From positions 12,462,001-12,526,000 of the forward strand of contig OZ316896.1 in assembly GCA_973895155.1 (NCBI GenBank): DNA of 64,000 nucleotides. Direction: 5' to 3'. The notes beneath the pieces are model-generated. The model had not been told where the DNA came from and ran no database searches. It saw nothing but the letters and a program-made list of their open reading frames with translations. The stretch is from Marsupella aquatica. Its lineage: Eukaryota > Marchantiophyta. The translations under genes and the position numbers were made by a program. Shown here piece after piece: positions 25,846 to 37,037 of this stretch. The first letter of the stretch is position 1. The number at the start of each line of letters is the position of its first letter.

Positions 25846-27573
25846 ATAGGCGTACGGACGTGGGTGTACGGCCTCCAGATTTCCAACATTTTAGTGGGGG
25901 GTCACTCATGGGCTTGTTGGGATGAGCTCGCGGAGCTGATTCCAACAAGAGGCGGCGCTCCTCAAACGGAGCCAGGATGAGCAAGTTATGGCCTGGAGAA
26001 CTTATGTTTTTGCGGTACGGAAACGGCCATAACTCAGGCGTCTGAAGTCCGTTGAGGGAGCGACTTAGTGATTCGGAAGCAGGAAAAGAAGAGCTATCCA
26101 GGGGTGAGCTCAGGTGTGCACTTGGAAGGGCACCTAGTTTCGGCCATTTTGGGGTGCCTCTCACTTTCAGGGTTCACGTGTACTGTTGGGGCGCCGTCGA
26201 AGGCACCGTCGGCCCCCTTGTTTTGGGTTTAGGGTTTTAGCAGCATGTGTGTGCCGCATGCTCCTCTTCAGTTTAAGGATTTCTCTTAGTGCAAGGTTTT
26301 AGCGGCGCCGCTAGGGTAGCCGCCACCGTTGTGACCCTGTGAGGGGTGCTTTGGTGTGATTTTTCAGTATTTAGGGGGATAGCCCCGAAGTAGTTAGGGG
26401 GACTCAGTGTGAAGTTAGCAAGGAGGGATAGAGTGGAGCCTGAGGAGTTTGAAAGCGTGTTCAGAGTAGTGAGGGGGAGCCATACTCATTGTCCGGAGAG
26501 GCAGGAGTTGAGTAGACGGCAGGAGGCCGGGTTACTCATGCAATGTGTATCGTTTTTCCCAAGAGATATGGATCTGTACATTTGACTTGATGGGCTTTTG
26601 TTGTGTGTTCCTTCTCCCTTTTTCGCTTTCCGAATTGTGTTCTCCCGTTCTATGATTTGAAGAAACTTGCTTGGTTTGAGTCGGCCTTGTGAGTAGGGGT
26701 GGTGACAGCACTCTTTGGGTGACTCCGAGTGAAGGTGTAGTGGGGTAGTCGGCAGGACTTGATCAAAAGCTGTGGGGTGAGGGTAGTCGGTAGACTTGAT
26801 CAAAACCTACATTTCCGGGAGCGGAAACCAAAATACTCATCCTGGTGTGAAAAGAATCCAAATAGCGTCCCTCCACGACCCCGTAATACGATACCAACGG
26901 TTTAAGCGAAGAAAAGTGCGGTTTGCACGTATTAACCGTTGGAGAGGCAAGTGACAGTTGGCCAACAAAAAAGACGTTGGATGTTGGCGCACAATTATGA
27001 TAGGGCAAGGGTTCAAGTCATTGGATTTTGTACATTGACAATTAAGATCAGATGCTGATGATTAATGATGACTGTGTGCAAATTAAATCAATGATACTTT
27101 AAGTTTCCTATATGTTCTTTATTCATTTTCCTAGTGTTGTTTCTGTGATATGAGGGTATGTCACCATCAAGTTGCATCAAGCATGTTTTAGCAAACAACT
27201 TTGCTGTCTAAAATAGATTTTTTATGTTGCTGCCTAGCTTGGGGACCTCCTCATTATACAAATTTGAAGAAAATGGATTTATTGAAAAAAATTGATGAAT
27301 TTTATCAAACCGATCAGATGAAGGGGAAGAGAAAACAAAAATTTAAAAACTCTGATGGGAGTGTGATAGGATAAAAGAAAGGAAACAGGTGGATGGTTTG
27401 GGGAGGGGCAAGGACGGGGAAAAAACATTTGTTTTCTAGTTAGGTAGGAGTGGAATGCACTAAAATGTTTTGATGCCCTGATTACCTTTGTTGACCTAGT
27501 TGCCACAACTCTCACCCAAGCTCCTTCCATCTTACTATTAAAGCGTCAACTCAAGTCTACTTTTAAGAACCTA
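25846..27573. other. Downstream flank of the 618-residue ORF, LTR-like texture
   Basis: After the stop come GTGGGGGG and an inverted repeat CTTGTTGGGAT/ATTCCAACAAG (25,913-25,949). Phrases such as CAAGTTATGGCC and GGCCATAACTCAGGCG follow, recalling the 1.47-kb element at 28,995. A 38-base imperfect duplication containing GTAGTCGG(C)AG(G)ACTTGATCAAAA lies at 26,742-26,807. I looked for a matching copy upstream of the ORF that would make this a 3' LTR and did not see one. No gene is recognised after 26,800. Confidence 0.35.
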
Positions 27574-27597
27574 GGTCTAGAGTGAAGCCTCTAGACC
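27574..27597. repeat. Short perfect hairpin, copy 2
   Basis: GGTCTAGAG-tgaagc-CTCTAGACC. Arms are identical to those at 17-40 and the loop differs by one base. Both copies are preceded by CCTA(T/-)GG-type sequence. No gene is attached. Confidence 0.5.
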
Positions 27598-28994
27598 GTA
27601 ACTCTATGGTCATCATGTGCATGGGAGAAACTCATGACATCATCAATGTACATACCAGTTTTCCTTGATAATTTCTATATGCATTATGGCCCCACCACAA
27701 CATATGTGCATTAAAAAATACACATGTGCACATAAAGAAGAAGGGTATATTATATATGACTATTAAAATGATGAATTTTTTTATCATTTCATTAACCTTC
27801 AAAGAATATGGATAGAAAATATATTTTGATAATTTTTTATTATACTCTCTGCTATTTACGTTCAAAGAACGGGTAGTCGGGGCTAGTACCTCTTGCTCTA
27901 GAACTCTTGACCACCTTCCCCACCAACAAATTTTTGTATGGACCATCCTCAATGTTGCCTGTGTAATTTTGCCTTAACAACATAGGTAGGGCATTTAATT
28001 TATGGTTTCCGCTTTCCTGATTGTCTGTGCATTTTTTCTCTTTGTAATCAACCACTACAATAGGGGATCCCGTCCATTATGGCAGATGGTCTGTTTACAA
28101 AAAGTAGAAAAGCAAGAATAATCATAGTCTTCCACTGAAAATGGGTTGTCCGACAAATATAGTCACCATTGGATCTGCCTCTAATAAACCTCTTCTAACC
28201 AATTCCTGCCTAACCTGCCTGGATGCCCATTACCTGGTGGCATGTGCCTCTTGTGCATTGGCTAAGCCTGCCTTGGCTCCCTGCTATGCAAGCCCCTTTC
28301 TCTCCTTGCCCTTTTTGCTCATTTGCCTGTGCCCTGTGCGCATCAGCTTGCCCTTCTGTCTCACCCACGGCCTCCCTGATGTGCCCCTACACCATGCCCC
28401 ACATTCACCACCTTCCTTGTCCTGGGAGGGGAAGGAGATGAAGGAGAGGGAGAGACAGGGAAAGGCAAAAAGGGAGGAAAAGACATAGAATAATGACTAT
28501 GCCTAAACCGAGCAAAATCACAATTGTTGTCAACCATGTCATGCACTCTCAGAGTCCCTTGCCCTTCCCAACAACAACATGTTTGAAGGGAGGTTCTGGA
28601 AGTTGGTTGATAGATTGCCTGAAGGGATCCTAAGAATTCCTGACTTCATATCCACGTACCTTGAAGAAGAGTATGAGAGTGGTTCCATGTGCGTACGGGA
28701 AGGGAGCGTCGAGCCACCCTGCCCCTCCCATCCTCAATCCTTGGAAACCATTGGCTGGCTAGGCCACAGTCTCATGGGGCGACTGCTCCCTGCCCCGCCC
28801 TCTTGCTCCCCACGCCCTCCGGTTCCCAATACCGAGTGCCAAGGGCCTTTTTGCCCGGGCCCAAAAATGAGCCCGACTTTGGATGCAGCAGAGGCCGGCC
28901 CAAGTCTGTTGCAAGCTCCAACACCATAGCTGGAGCTCCCAAGCTTTCGATCAAGCTCTCAACACTTGAGCCCAACATTGAACACTTACCATAG
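27598..28994. other. Gene-free stretch
   Basis: No recognised gene. 28,141-28,488 is an open frame rich in Cys, Leu and Pro without a family motif. 28,430-28,485 is purine-rich (GGAGAGGGAGAGA). Confidence 0.4.
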
Positions 28995-30454
28995 AATCGC
29001 GGAACTCGACTACTCAACACTTAACTCCGGAGTCGCTGACTCCGACGCCGAGCTCCCTTATGGTCCAGGCCCGAATAGGCCATCCTGGGAGGACTTAGCA
29101 TGGGGGAGACTTGTGGGCAATGGGGCGTGGCACTGGTGAAGGTAAGGCGCTAAGCTGGTGACACACACTAAGGACTTAGACTAGCTGAGGGCTGGTCAGG
29201 TCAAGGGGCCGGGCTCAAGGTTGACTGCCTAGATCACCCGATGGACTTTGAGTTCTGAGGCTTGAATGCAAGCTCCTCTTGGGCCCAAGGCCAATGGAGT
29301 TGACTCCATGGGCAACGCACGATCCAGGTTTGGCCGATCAGGGGCCCTGGGCGACAATGAGATCTGAGGGCCTAGGCATGAACACTAGGTTGACCCAATC
29401 ACAACGGGCTAAGGCACCCCGCCTACGGACGCCTAACTAGAAAGTTATGGACATTGTCAGTTGGTGGTGCACCTAGACATGTGGGTTGGGGTCCAAGTGG
29501 GGGGCCAAAATTTGAGGACCAAAGTTGGTCCGGGGTGGCAGGTCTCCAGAAGTATATATGAGGGGAGTGGTGTCTCCCTGGGGGCTAAGAGCAAACCAAA
29601 GTCGTGAGCCGCAGAGGTCGCGACACTAAGGGAAAACGCCAAACGAAAACGGTGATAACTTCCCAATGGGAAGTCCGTTGGGGAACTTCTTGGGTGCGGA
29701 AAGCTCTCAAGGAGGGCTACATCCTCCTGAGCTTAGCTGGGTCTGGGGGTGCCATAGGTTCTCAAGGTTTGCGAGCTATCTGACCTGCTTGCCAAATCCT
29801 GCTGAAACAGCAGCCAAGCCACATTCAGTTTCTCAAGGGAGCTTGCGTTGGGGAGGCAAGGCCAAGTAGGCATCGAGGTTGAGTTCCAAGGGCACTTGGC
29901 CCCTAGACCATCAGCAGAGCAAGAACCGGGAGTTGGTTGCTAGAGTCAAGGCCATTCTGGTCCATGCGTGTTGGGACAAGCTTGGGGCAAGCTTTAGGAT
30001 AAGCTATGCTAATTGGGCCATGAGCATGTCCTGGGGGCAGGGTGGTCAGTTGGTGATGGATAGGTACGAGGGGAACCCGGGCCGCGCCCAAGGCAGGAGC
30101 TGTTCTAGACAAACAGTGGGTGTCGGTTCTGGTTCCGGCTTATGGCATTGGGAGGACCTATTACTAACCTACCTACCAATGTCTGTTGAGCTTGAGTTAG
30201 GATGCTAGACTTGGGAGATCTAGATCCTGAGGGGTTACTTACCAAGACGCTTGGTTGCTTGTGCAGACAATGAAGGCCGTTGAGTAGCGGTTGTGTTGGA
30301 GAGCAAGTGCGGCTTCATATGGGAGGGGCCGCTAGCGGTGCAAGGGGCACCAGGTAGCTTGCTTGAGGTATTCCGTGGAGGCGCTCGGGCACCAGGGGCA
30401 CTTAGGCGTGGGTGTTGGGATCGGTGAGGGTGATGGGTGGCAAGGTCCACCACT
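28995..30454 (+). mobile_element. Unclassified 1.46-kb element, copy 1
   Basis: It matches the copy at 59,842-61,329 from end to end: TCGCGGAACTCGACTAC at the left, GTCGCTGACTCCGACGCCGA, AAGTATATATGAGGGGAG (TATA-like, 29,550-29,567), and GGGTGGCAAGGTCCACCA at the right. Flanks are CATAG (28,990-28,994) and CTTAG (30,455-30,459), a 4/5 match to a 5-base target duplication. The TATA-like box in the interior and a 5-base duplication suit a solo LTR, but the ends are not TG...CA and I see no terminal inverted repeat beyond three bases. ORFs inside are short and not conserved in length between copies. Confidence 0.65.
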
Positions 30455-30671
30455 CTTAGCCAGTGCTCCTGATCTTCATTGCTGCTGAGGCGCTCTGCAC
30501 ACCCGATGCACTCCCTACCGATCTTGATCACTTTTGAACCCTCAGCCAATAATGTTGAGTTGTGCAGCCAAACTTAAGGACGCTTTCTACTTTGATGGTG
30601 TCATTTGCCATTGTTGTGCAGCTAATGTTGCCATAGTTTGACAACTCCACTTAAATGTTCTACTAGACTCC

Positions 30672-31848
30672 ATGGACAATGATCCTCTTACTCAATCAAA
30701 ATTTTGTAGAGCACTCCTATTTTCTCAGATAGTTCTGTCCTTTATGCAAGCACTTGGGTTAGTCCATATTCGGCCAAGATAGGTGATAGATTAGTGGTAC
30801 ATTAAGCCTCATACACGACAACAATTAATCATTTGGATTGATGAGACACCCTGGGAGGATCCAACCCGCTTTCAAGAGTTTTTCCAAATTAGTCCCCCAC
30901 TGTTTCTCTACATATGTGAGCTGTTGCATGAAGATATGATCATAGACCCTCCCATTTCATTGCAAGATTTGCCCAATTGACAACTCTTGGTAATGAGGCA
31001 AGTTGCTCTTGCCTTGAGGCGTCTTGGTACTGGTGATACATTCACAACTCTTGGTGAATTGTTTGGAGTTTTAAAGAGTTTTGTTGCGAAGGTGACTTGG
31101 AACTTCATTTCCTCTTTACGAAGGAGAGTTGCACATGTTATTTGGTGGACAAATGAGGCAAGTCTACCTGAAGTGAAATAGGAATTTTAGGACAGATGGG
31201 GTTTTCAAAATTGCTATGGAGCTATTTGGCACTCACTTGCCTATTGAGCTGCCATTCGGTGAGGACTCTACTCAATACTATGATTGGAAGCACAAGCTCT
31301 CAGTCTCTATGCAAGCCATTTGTGACCAGAGATTAAGGTTCTTGGATGTATGTTATGGATTGCGGGGAAGCATTCAAGATACTAGATTAATGAGTATGTC
31401 CCAATTCTATTACCAAGTCACTCAACATCATACTCGACTGGTTGGGTCTCTATTCCATTATCAAGATGGCAGGATGCTGCAGGAGTACATCATTGGGGAT
31501 GGCGGGTATCCTCTACTCCCTTGGCTAATTGTTCCTTTTCCACAAGGTGTATCAAAGCAGGTTGCAGATAATGTGTGTGAAAGAGCCTTTGGAAGGTTGA
31601 AAGGCACATGGAGAATTCTAAGTAGGGTGCTATGGAAGCCCCGCATTGAAAGACTTGGGCCAATGATTTTTTCTTGTTGTATTCTCCACAATCTCATCAT
31701 AGATAGGAATGATGGGCTGCCAAATGTTGTTTGGCAGCACTATCCGCCTCACCCACCAGACTCTACAAGGGTCTTACGTCCTAATAGGAGAATGTATAGA
31801 GGTGGACCAGAAGGACGAATGGCCTTAATGGACCATGTAGGATGGTGA
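30672..31848 (+). pseudogene. PIF/Harbinger transposase (HARBI1-like), decayed
   Basis: A DDE transposase relic beginning at ATG 30,672 (MDNDPLTQSKFCRALLFSQ). Visible parts are PWEDPTRFQEFF, a helix-turn-helix region (LALRRLGTGDTFTTLGELFG), WGFQNCYGAI, then from 31,216 an intact 210-codon frame. That frame has YYDWKHKLSVSMQAICDQ, LRGSIQDTR (second Asp), GDGGYPLLPWLIVPF, CERAFGRLKGTWRIL (Glu) and CILHNLIID. Breaks: in-frame stops after about 30,778 and in the DLPN region, two stops near 31,178-31,190, and loss of two bases just before 31,220. That last change removes the first catalytic Asp expected after CYGAI. It is therefore inactive. The Myb/SANT partner lies convergently at 32,400-33,349. 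Confidence 0.9.
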
Positions 31849-32399
31849 GAACTGCTGAAATTTGGAATTTTTGAAAGAATGCCAATTCAGCCATTGTAAT
31901 GTCATTTATTATTGTAATGCAATGCTTGGTAATTTCATAAAGCCTCCAAGGCAATTCAAGTCTACTTTAGTTTTGAGTGTGAAGCAATAAGCCCTTTCAA
32001 TTGTTGAATCATCTAGGAGCACAACAATTCACCATTTGGTTCAGAAAAGACTATATACATCAAAAGGTTTTAGTCACAGCAGATCAAAGTACTCTTGCAT
32101 AAGTAAATAGTGTTCACAAAATCAAAACTGTGTACATTGAATTCGCCACTTACAAAATGTCATTTCTACTTCTACTAAAGCAAACACCATTTAAAACTTG
32201 GTGTGCCTATGATCAGTTTCAAAGTGATAATCAGGTCTTCTAGCTTTGCAGATTCCCATTGTCTATAGAACTACTAGAGATCTGTCCCATGGATGTACAA
32301 AGACAGGAGCAAAGAAATCAACTTTTGAAGCATGAGTTCATTGTCTTAGTCCATCGGCAAGGTATCTCACAAAGTCAGCAATGAATGCATGAGCAACGT
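31849..32399. other. Interval between the two convergent transposon genes
   Basis: No recognised gene on the plus strand. On the minus strand the C-terminal tail of the Myb/SANT-like relic may extend down to about 32,200, with stops. The remainder is the shared 3' region of the transposon. Confidence 0.4.
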
Positions 32400-33349
32400 T
32401 GCTTCAGCCTAAGCATATAATGTATCATTATATCTCTTGTTGTTAAAAGTGAGAAGTTCTTTGTGCTCCTCCCTTCTTGCAACATGATCCTCCCCAATTG
32501 TTTTGACAAAATGCTTAGTCACTTTGTGCACTTCATCTCTTGTCCGCTTGGCTGCTTGCTTTCTTTTCCAGCCCCTAGTGGTTGATGGATGTGCATCCCC
32601 CTATCCAGTGACAGAGGCCAGACTTTATCCCATGGGGCTAGGGTTAGGGGAGTTGGTCGGCTGAGATGGTGTGGATCAATTCCTGCCTGGGTGACCAGTC
32701 TCAGCAGGAGTTGGCGGATCACGAGTGGTTGATGGTGGTATGTATGACGTATCCAAAGGGTCTGCATCAGAATCTAGGTCCTCATATGCAGCATCAAGAT
32801 TTTGCTCAATTGGGTCACCTCCACCCATGTCTGAATTGGTACTGGACCACAATTGGGCTTTGGGAGTCATGCCTGATCCTGGGTCGATGGATTGACGGAC
32901 AGCTTCTTCAGCTTCGGCATCTGCTGTGTTGTCAACATAATGATTAGGATCTGGATTGACAACTCTATTAGTTGGGATAAAGACAACCATAGTCTCATAA
33001 ATATCTTGCTGGAAAGTAGTGGGCAAGCCCCGATCCTTCTTCTCACACCTTGACAACTTAAAGTACCCGTCAGCACCAGAGGGGTTGTTGGCCTAGAAGT
33101 CAAAAATCTTTTTGAAATCTATCAATATTTCTCCCATCTTTTCTTGCACTGCTTTGAGCCACTTTGAACATTGTTTGCCTTACACATGTCTTCAATTTCC
33201 TTTCACCTTTGCTCAGCTGTTCGAATTCGTTCTCTGGATGAGTCTAGCTAAGACTGTTCTTGCTGGTATTTCTTACTATCCACAAGGACCAGCAGTTCCC
33301 TTGTGTCCCATTGAGCAGTTCTTGCCATACACTCCTCTGCCATTTGCAC
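32400..33349 (-). pseudogene. Myb/SANT-like protein of the PIF/Harbinger transposon, decayed
   Basis: Minus-strand relic of the second Harbinger protein. Starting near 33,349 it reads AQWDTRELLVLVDSKKYQQE, TAEQR-KEIEDMCKANNVQ and SKQCKKRWEKY, the tryptophan/arginine spacing of a trihelix/Myb-SANT DNA-binding domain. Next is SRCEKKDRGLPTTFQQDIYE, then the acidic NADAEAEEAVRQS region in the open frame 33,056-32,676. A Lys/Arg-rich segment (QAAKRTRDEVHKVTKHFVK) lies at about 32,550-32,490 in another frame. At least two frameshifts and several stops break it. In this family such a protein helps the transposase reach the nucleus and bind the ends. Confidence 0.75.
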
Positions 33350-33486
33350 ACCACAGAATTTTAAGTTTCTAGTATGTAGCTCAAATCAAGTTTGAACAAA
33401 GATTTTTGAATTCATTCAGAATTTAGCGACACACAATGTAGTGTCTTCACATTCTAAATCACTGAATACAAACAGGAGAGGAGCCA

Positions 33487-33702
33487 CTCAATACAAACCA
33501 GGAGAGAAACATGACGACTAGGAAAAGAGTATGTAGCAAGAAAGTGCATTGTTTATCGAAACATAAAATTGAGGTTTTGTGGACAGGATTGAAGGCTCAA
33601 TTCAAAACTGGAGAGAACACAATGAACTCAACAAATTATGTAGCAATAGAGTGCCCTGTATGAGAACATAGAATTCAAGCTTTGTGGACATAATTCATAG
33701 GA
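33487..33702. repeat. 109-base degenerate tandem repeat, two copies
   Basis: Units starting at 33,487 and 33,596 share CTCAATNCAAAACNGGAGAG, TATGTAGCAA, AGTGC, GAACATA, TTTGTGGACA and related phrases. They lie just beyond the start of the Myb/SANT relic and may be the subterminal region of that transposon. Confidence 0.5.
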
Positions 33703-36700
33703 ATATCAAAGCACAGCAGGCATCATATTGTAGGACAAAAAATGCCTCATTTGAGAGATCACAGATGATTCATCATCCAAAACATTCACATTAATGGTTC
33801 ATTCATATTCAGATTTTCTGGATCGCTCATACATATATTGAAGTGAAAAATGCTTCGTTGGATTCAAGAGTTCTCTATTGAGCCACCTCTTACAACGATT
33901 GGTTTTGCTGCAATTGTTGTCTCCTCCAGAATGGTTTGTAGATCTCAAAATGTGTCCTCAAATCGTTCACAAAAGACCCTTGGAGTCGTGCGTTGGGAAC
34001 AATGGGAGCTATGGTGCCAGCATAAGCAAGAGCACAAGCTATGGTAGAAGAGACACAGACCTTTAAGCCACCTCAAAGCTATGGCAGGAGTTGCATCTGG
34101 GAGCACAAAACAATTCAAGGCATGGTTGAGAGCGGGAGGCAATCATTGCAGCGGGAGCGCGAACTAGGAGGCAGCAGTCGGGTTGGGTTTTCGCCGCAGC
34201 CAGGTCACCTCGACGGGGCCGGCTTGGGCCGCAGATTGGGTTACCGCCCACAGGCAGTTGCCATGGGCAGGTGACCGGGGCAGGACAGTAGCCCCTGAGG
34301 GGAGCGCACCCTGCGCGGAGGGGGTGGGCTTGCCCTCCTCCTCGCGCGCCTCTGCAGATGCGCACCCCCTACTCCCCAAAACTGCCCCTGCATGGCATGC
34401 AGCCTGAAGTCTTTGGGGCATCCGTGCGGCTCCTCACTCCTCACCGTACGCACATGGAACCCTGCTCTTCATACCCACCTTGACCAATTTGTGCTGCTCT
34501 TAGGATGTCCAGCAAGTGTTAAAGTCAATTAAAAAAAAGGGATTGCAATACTTGTTGCATGCACATTATGCTCATGTCCCTTTGCATTGCCCCAGTTCTG
34601 TAGTTATCTCCTCGAGATCTGCGGCCATGGTGAATTCGATTCCTATGAGTAAAAGTGAAGTTGCATCCCCTTCCAAATATTTGAATAGAGCCTTCTGACT
34701 CTCGTGGTACCCAGCCCTTCCCTATCAAGACTTTGCTTTGCTCTTTCCTTCACCTATCCAAGATTCTCGTTGGAGATAAGGTCTAAAGAATGCATTCTGC
34801 CTTTACATTCTGTTGTTGTTCTTCAAATGTAAATTATCATCTTGAGGGTGCAAAATGACAACATTATGTATAGTATCCACTAACAAGAGAGTTAAATTGG
34901 GATTTCATCCACTACATTATTTGGAACGGCAATGATGTACTAAGAGGTGAAGCTCTTGATAGTGCAATAGACTGATGATGAATTTGTCAAGTACCTGCAA
35001 TAATTGTGGAGCAAAAGAATGTGAATAAGAAATTAAGGCAACACACTAAATCAAACAGACAATTTATCTCAACAGGTGTTTGGTGAGCACTTAAAATTGA
35101 AAAGAGATAAAGAGCATGATGTGACAAAAGACAAGACAAAAGCAAACCAGCCTCAATCATGCAAGAAGGGATAGACTGAAGAAATGAGAAGAATGGTGCT
35201 GTATGATTTAGGATCAAAATGCATGCTCAACAAGACAATGCTTGGGAAGAGGGAGACTAGATGGAGAGTTTTTGATTGGAACTTCTAAGAGCTAAACGCA
35301 AATATTGTGAACAGTAAGAATACATCTCTGACCGGAATAAGTCTCCAGTCCAAAAAATGCACCTCTACAGTCCCCTCGTGCGTGTGATGCAAATGCTTTG
35401 AATGCCCCCTCCCAACTATGAACCAAAATGTGTTGCATGCCGCCTTTCATACAAAAACCCACATCTGAATGACAAAATTAAGATCAATAATATGCAAGAA
35501 CTACTAACACAAGAAATGATCATGAAACCTGATGTTACATAGTGGTGGTGGCACTACACCCTAAAATTATATGATATGTTGACATAATTCATTCTATACT
35601 CACTTCAAACACATTGGTACACTTGCTTGATCCTTGTGGTAGACTAAGTTGTGGGTGGGTGGTCAAATATTGGAACAGAGCCTGGTGGACTATGCTGGGG
35701 ACCATGGCGTGCTACTCACGGTGGACATCACAGTTAAGCACCACATGAGAGTTCGGAATCTGAGTAGGGGTCTATTCTATAATAAGTGTCTCAATTTTTG
35801 TGATGACCCAGTTTTTGCTGCCCGTGACATCTTCATTGACGACCGTGGGCAAACAGGGGACAGGCACCCATGGGGTCATCCACACCAGCTGCCATGACCG
35901 TTTGTGTGTAGGACGTGGATGGGAGTTCACATGATGTTTGCATAGTGCCATCTTGGTGTGAGCAACGCTTGTCAAATGTCAAATGTAGGTGCCCACAAAT
36001 ACTTCTTTTTGTGATTTAAGAGTGCCTTTGTCCCATTTCCTACAGGCCCATAGAAAAAGGTGTTGCCCACGATATTGAGACCCTCTAATGAAAGTTTCAT
36101 GGGAGACCATCATGCCAAGCTTTTTGGCCAGGGGGTTAGTCAAGCATATAACTCCTTGAATAACATTATAAACTTTGGGGGTCAGAATAAAGTTTGACAA
36201 TGGTGTCAATTTGTCTCTTTTTATGCTAGAGACGAACATAAATAACATTGTTTGAGAATCTTAGTGGTGCGAATGATGACAGTGAATGTTTGCGCCAACT
36301 AACTCCTTTGTACCTATTTATCGCCCTTCATGATTTTTCCCTTTGTATTTTTGCATGGCATTTTGGGAGCATAATGCCCTGGACAAGATTTGGACCACCC
36401 CTTTAAGAGTTTCCTGTACTTTTAGTAAAATTAGAAAATATAGAATATATAGACCTCTAAGTGTAACTCAAGATATTCTTTCAAGAGCATTATGGACAAT
36501 AATAACCATTAATGTTCATATTTCCAGAGCATTACAAGCAGTAATGGCCATTCAAAACTTGAGCTACATGCTTGTTTCTTGCAATGTCCTCTAAACAAGA
36601 ATTTGACTCCTGTGTACCTTATCATCCCATTAAGGAAGTCCGGTTCATCACTCACCTTTTCAATCACTTACAAGCCCACATGTAAGCAACTTTTTTAATT
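33703..36700. other. Long stretch without a recognisable gene
   Basis: 34,100-34,450 is GC-rich with overlapping ORFs on both strands that show only compositional bias (Pro, Arg, Ala). The rest is AT-rich. I recognise no family motif, RNA gene or clear repeat. Confidence 0.4.
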
Positions 36701-36724
36701 TACTTAAAAATAATAATTGAGGGT

Positions 36725-36743
36725 AAATCTGTGAAACCCCACA
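36725..36743. repeat. Dispersed 19-base repeat fragment
   Basis: AAATCTGTGAAACCCCACA is identical to 21,962-21,980. Both follow an A/T-rich TTTTTTTAA-containing segment. Confidence 0.4.
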
Positions 36744-36969
36744 AAAACGAATTTTTTGACTATTACATCTCATTAAAAAAACAGTATAATATATGATCTG
36801 CCAGTCAATTGTTTTTGTGAGAACTTGGGCTTGGTATATACATGATGTTGTCCGAACACACGGTAACATATGTTTTCTCAGTGTTTGCCAACTTTACTGC
36901 AGTGCTATGGCCGGCTACTCATCCCTTTATGGGATAGTAAGTCTCTCCTATGTGGTCTCCCCTCATCAA

Positions 36970-37037
36970 CCATACCTCACCTCGACATCTTGTCCCCACC
37001 TCAAAATCTTATGTGCACCACATGGGCATCAGGCTAG
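36970..37037 (+). mobile_element. Helitron-like 3' end, copy C
   Basis: Two units of the CTCACCTCGACATCTTGT type (from about 36,975) are followed by a perfect hairpin ATGTG-cac-CACAT (37,011-37,023), GGGCATCAGG and CTAG at 37,034-37,037, then T. The order is the same as at 3,478-3,503, but here the minisatellite is not expanded. The 5' end was not found. Confidence 0.6.

Noticed and set aside
25846-26980. 3' LTR of an element containing the 618-residue ORF
   Set aside because: The texture is LTR-like, but I found no matching direct repeat upstream of the ORF and no primer-binding site.
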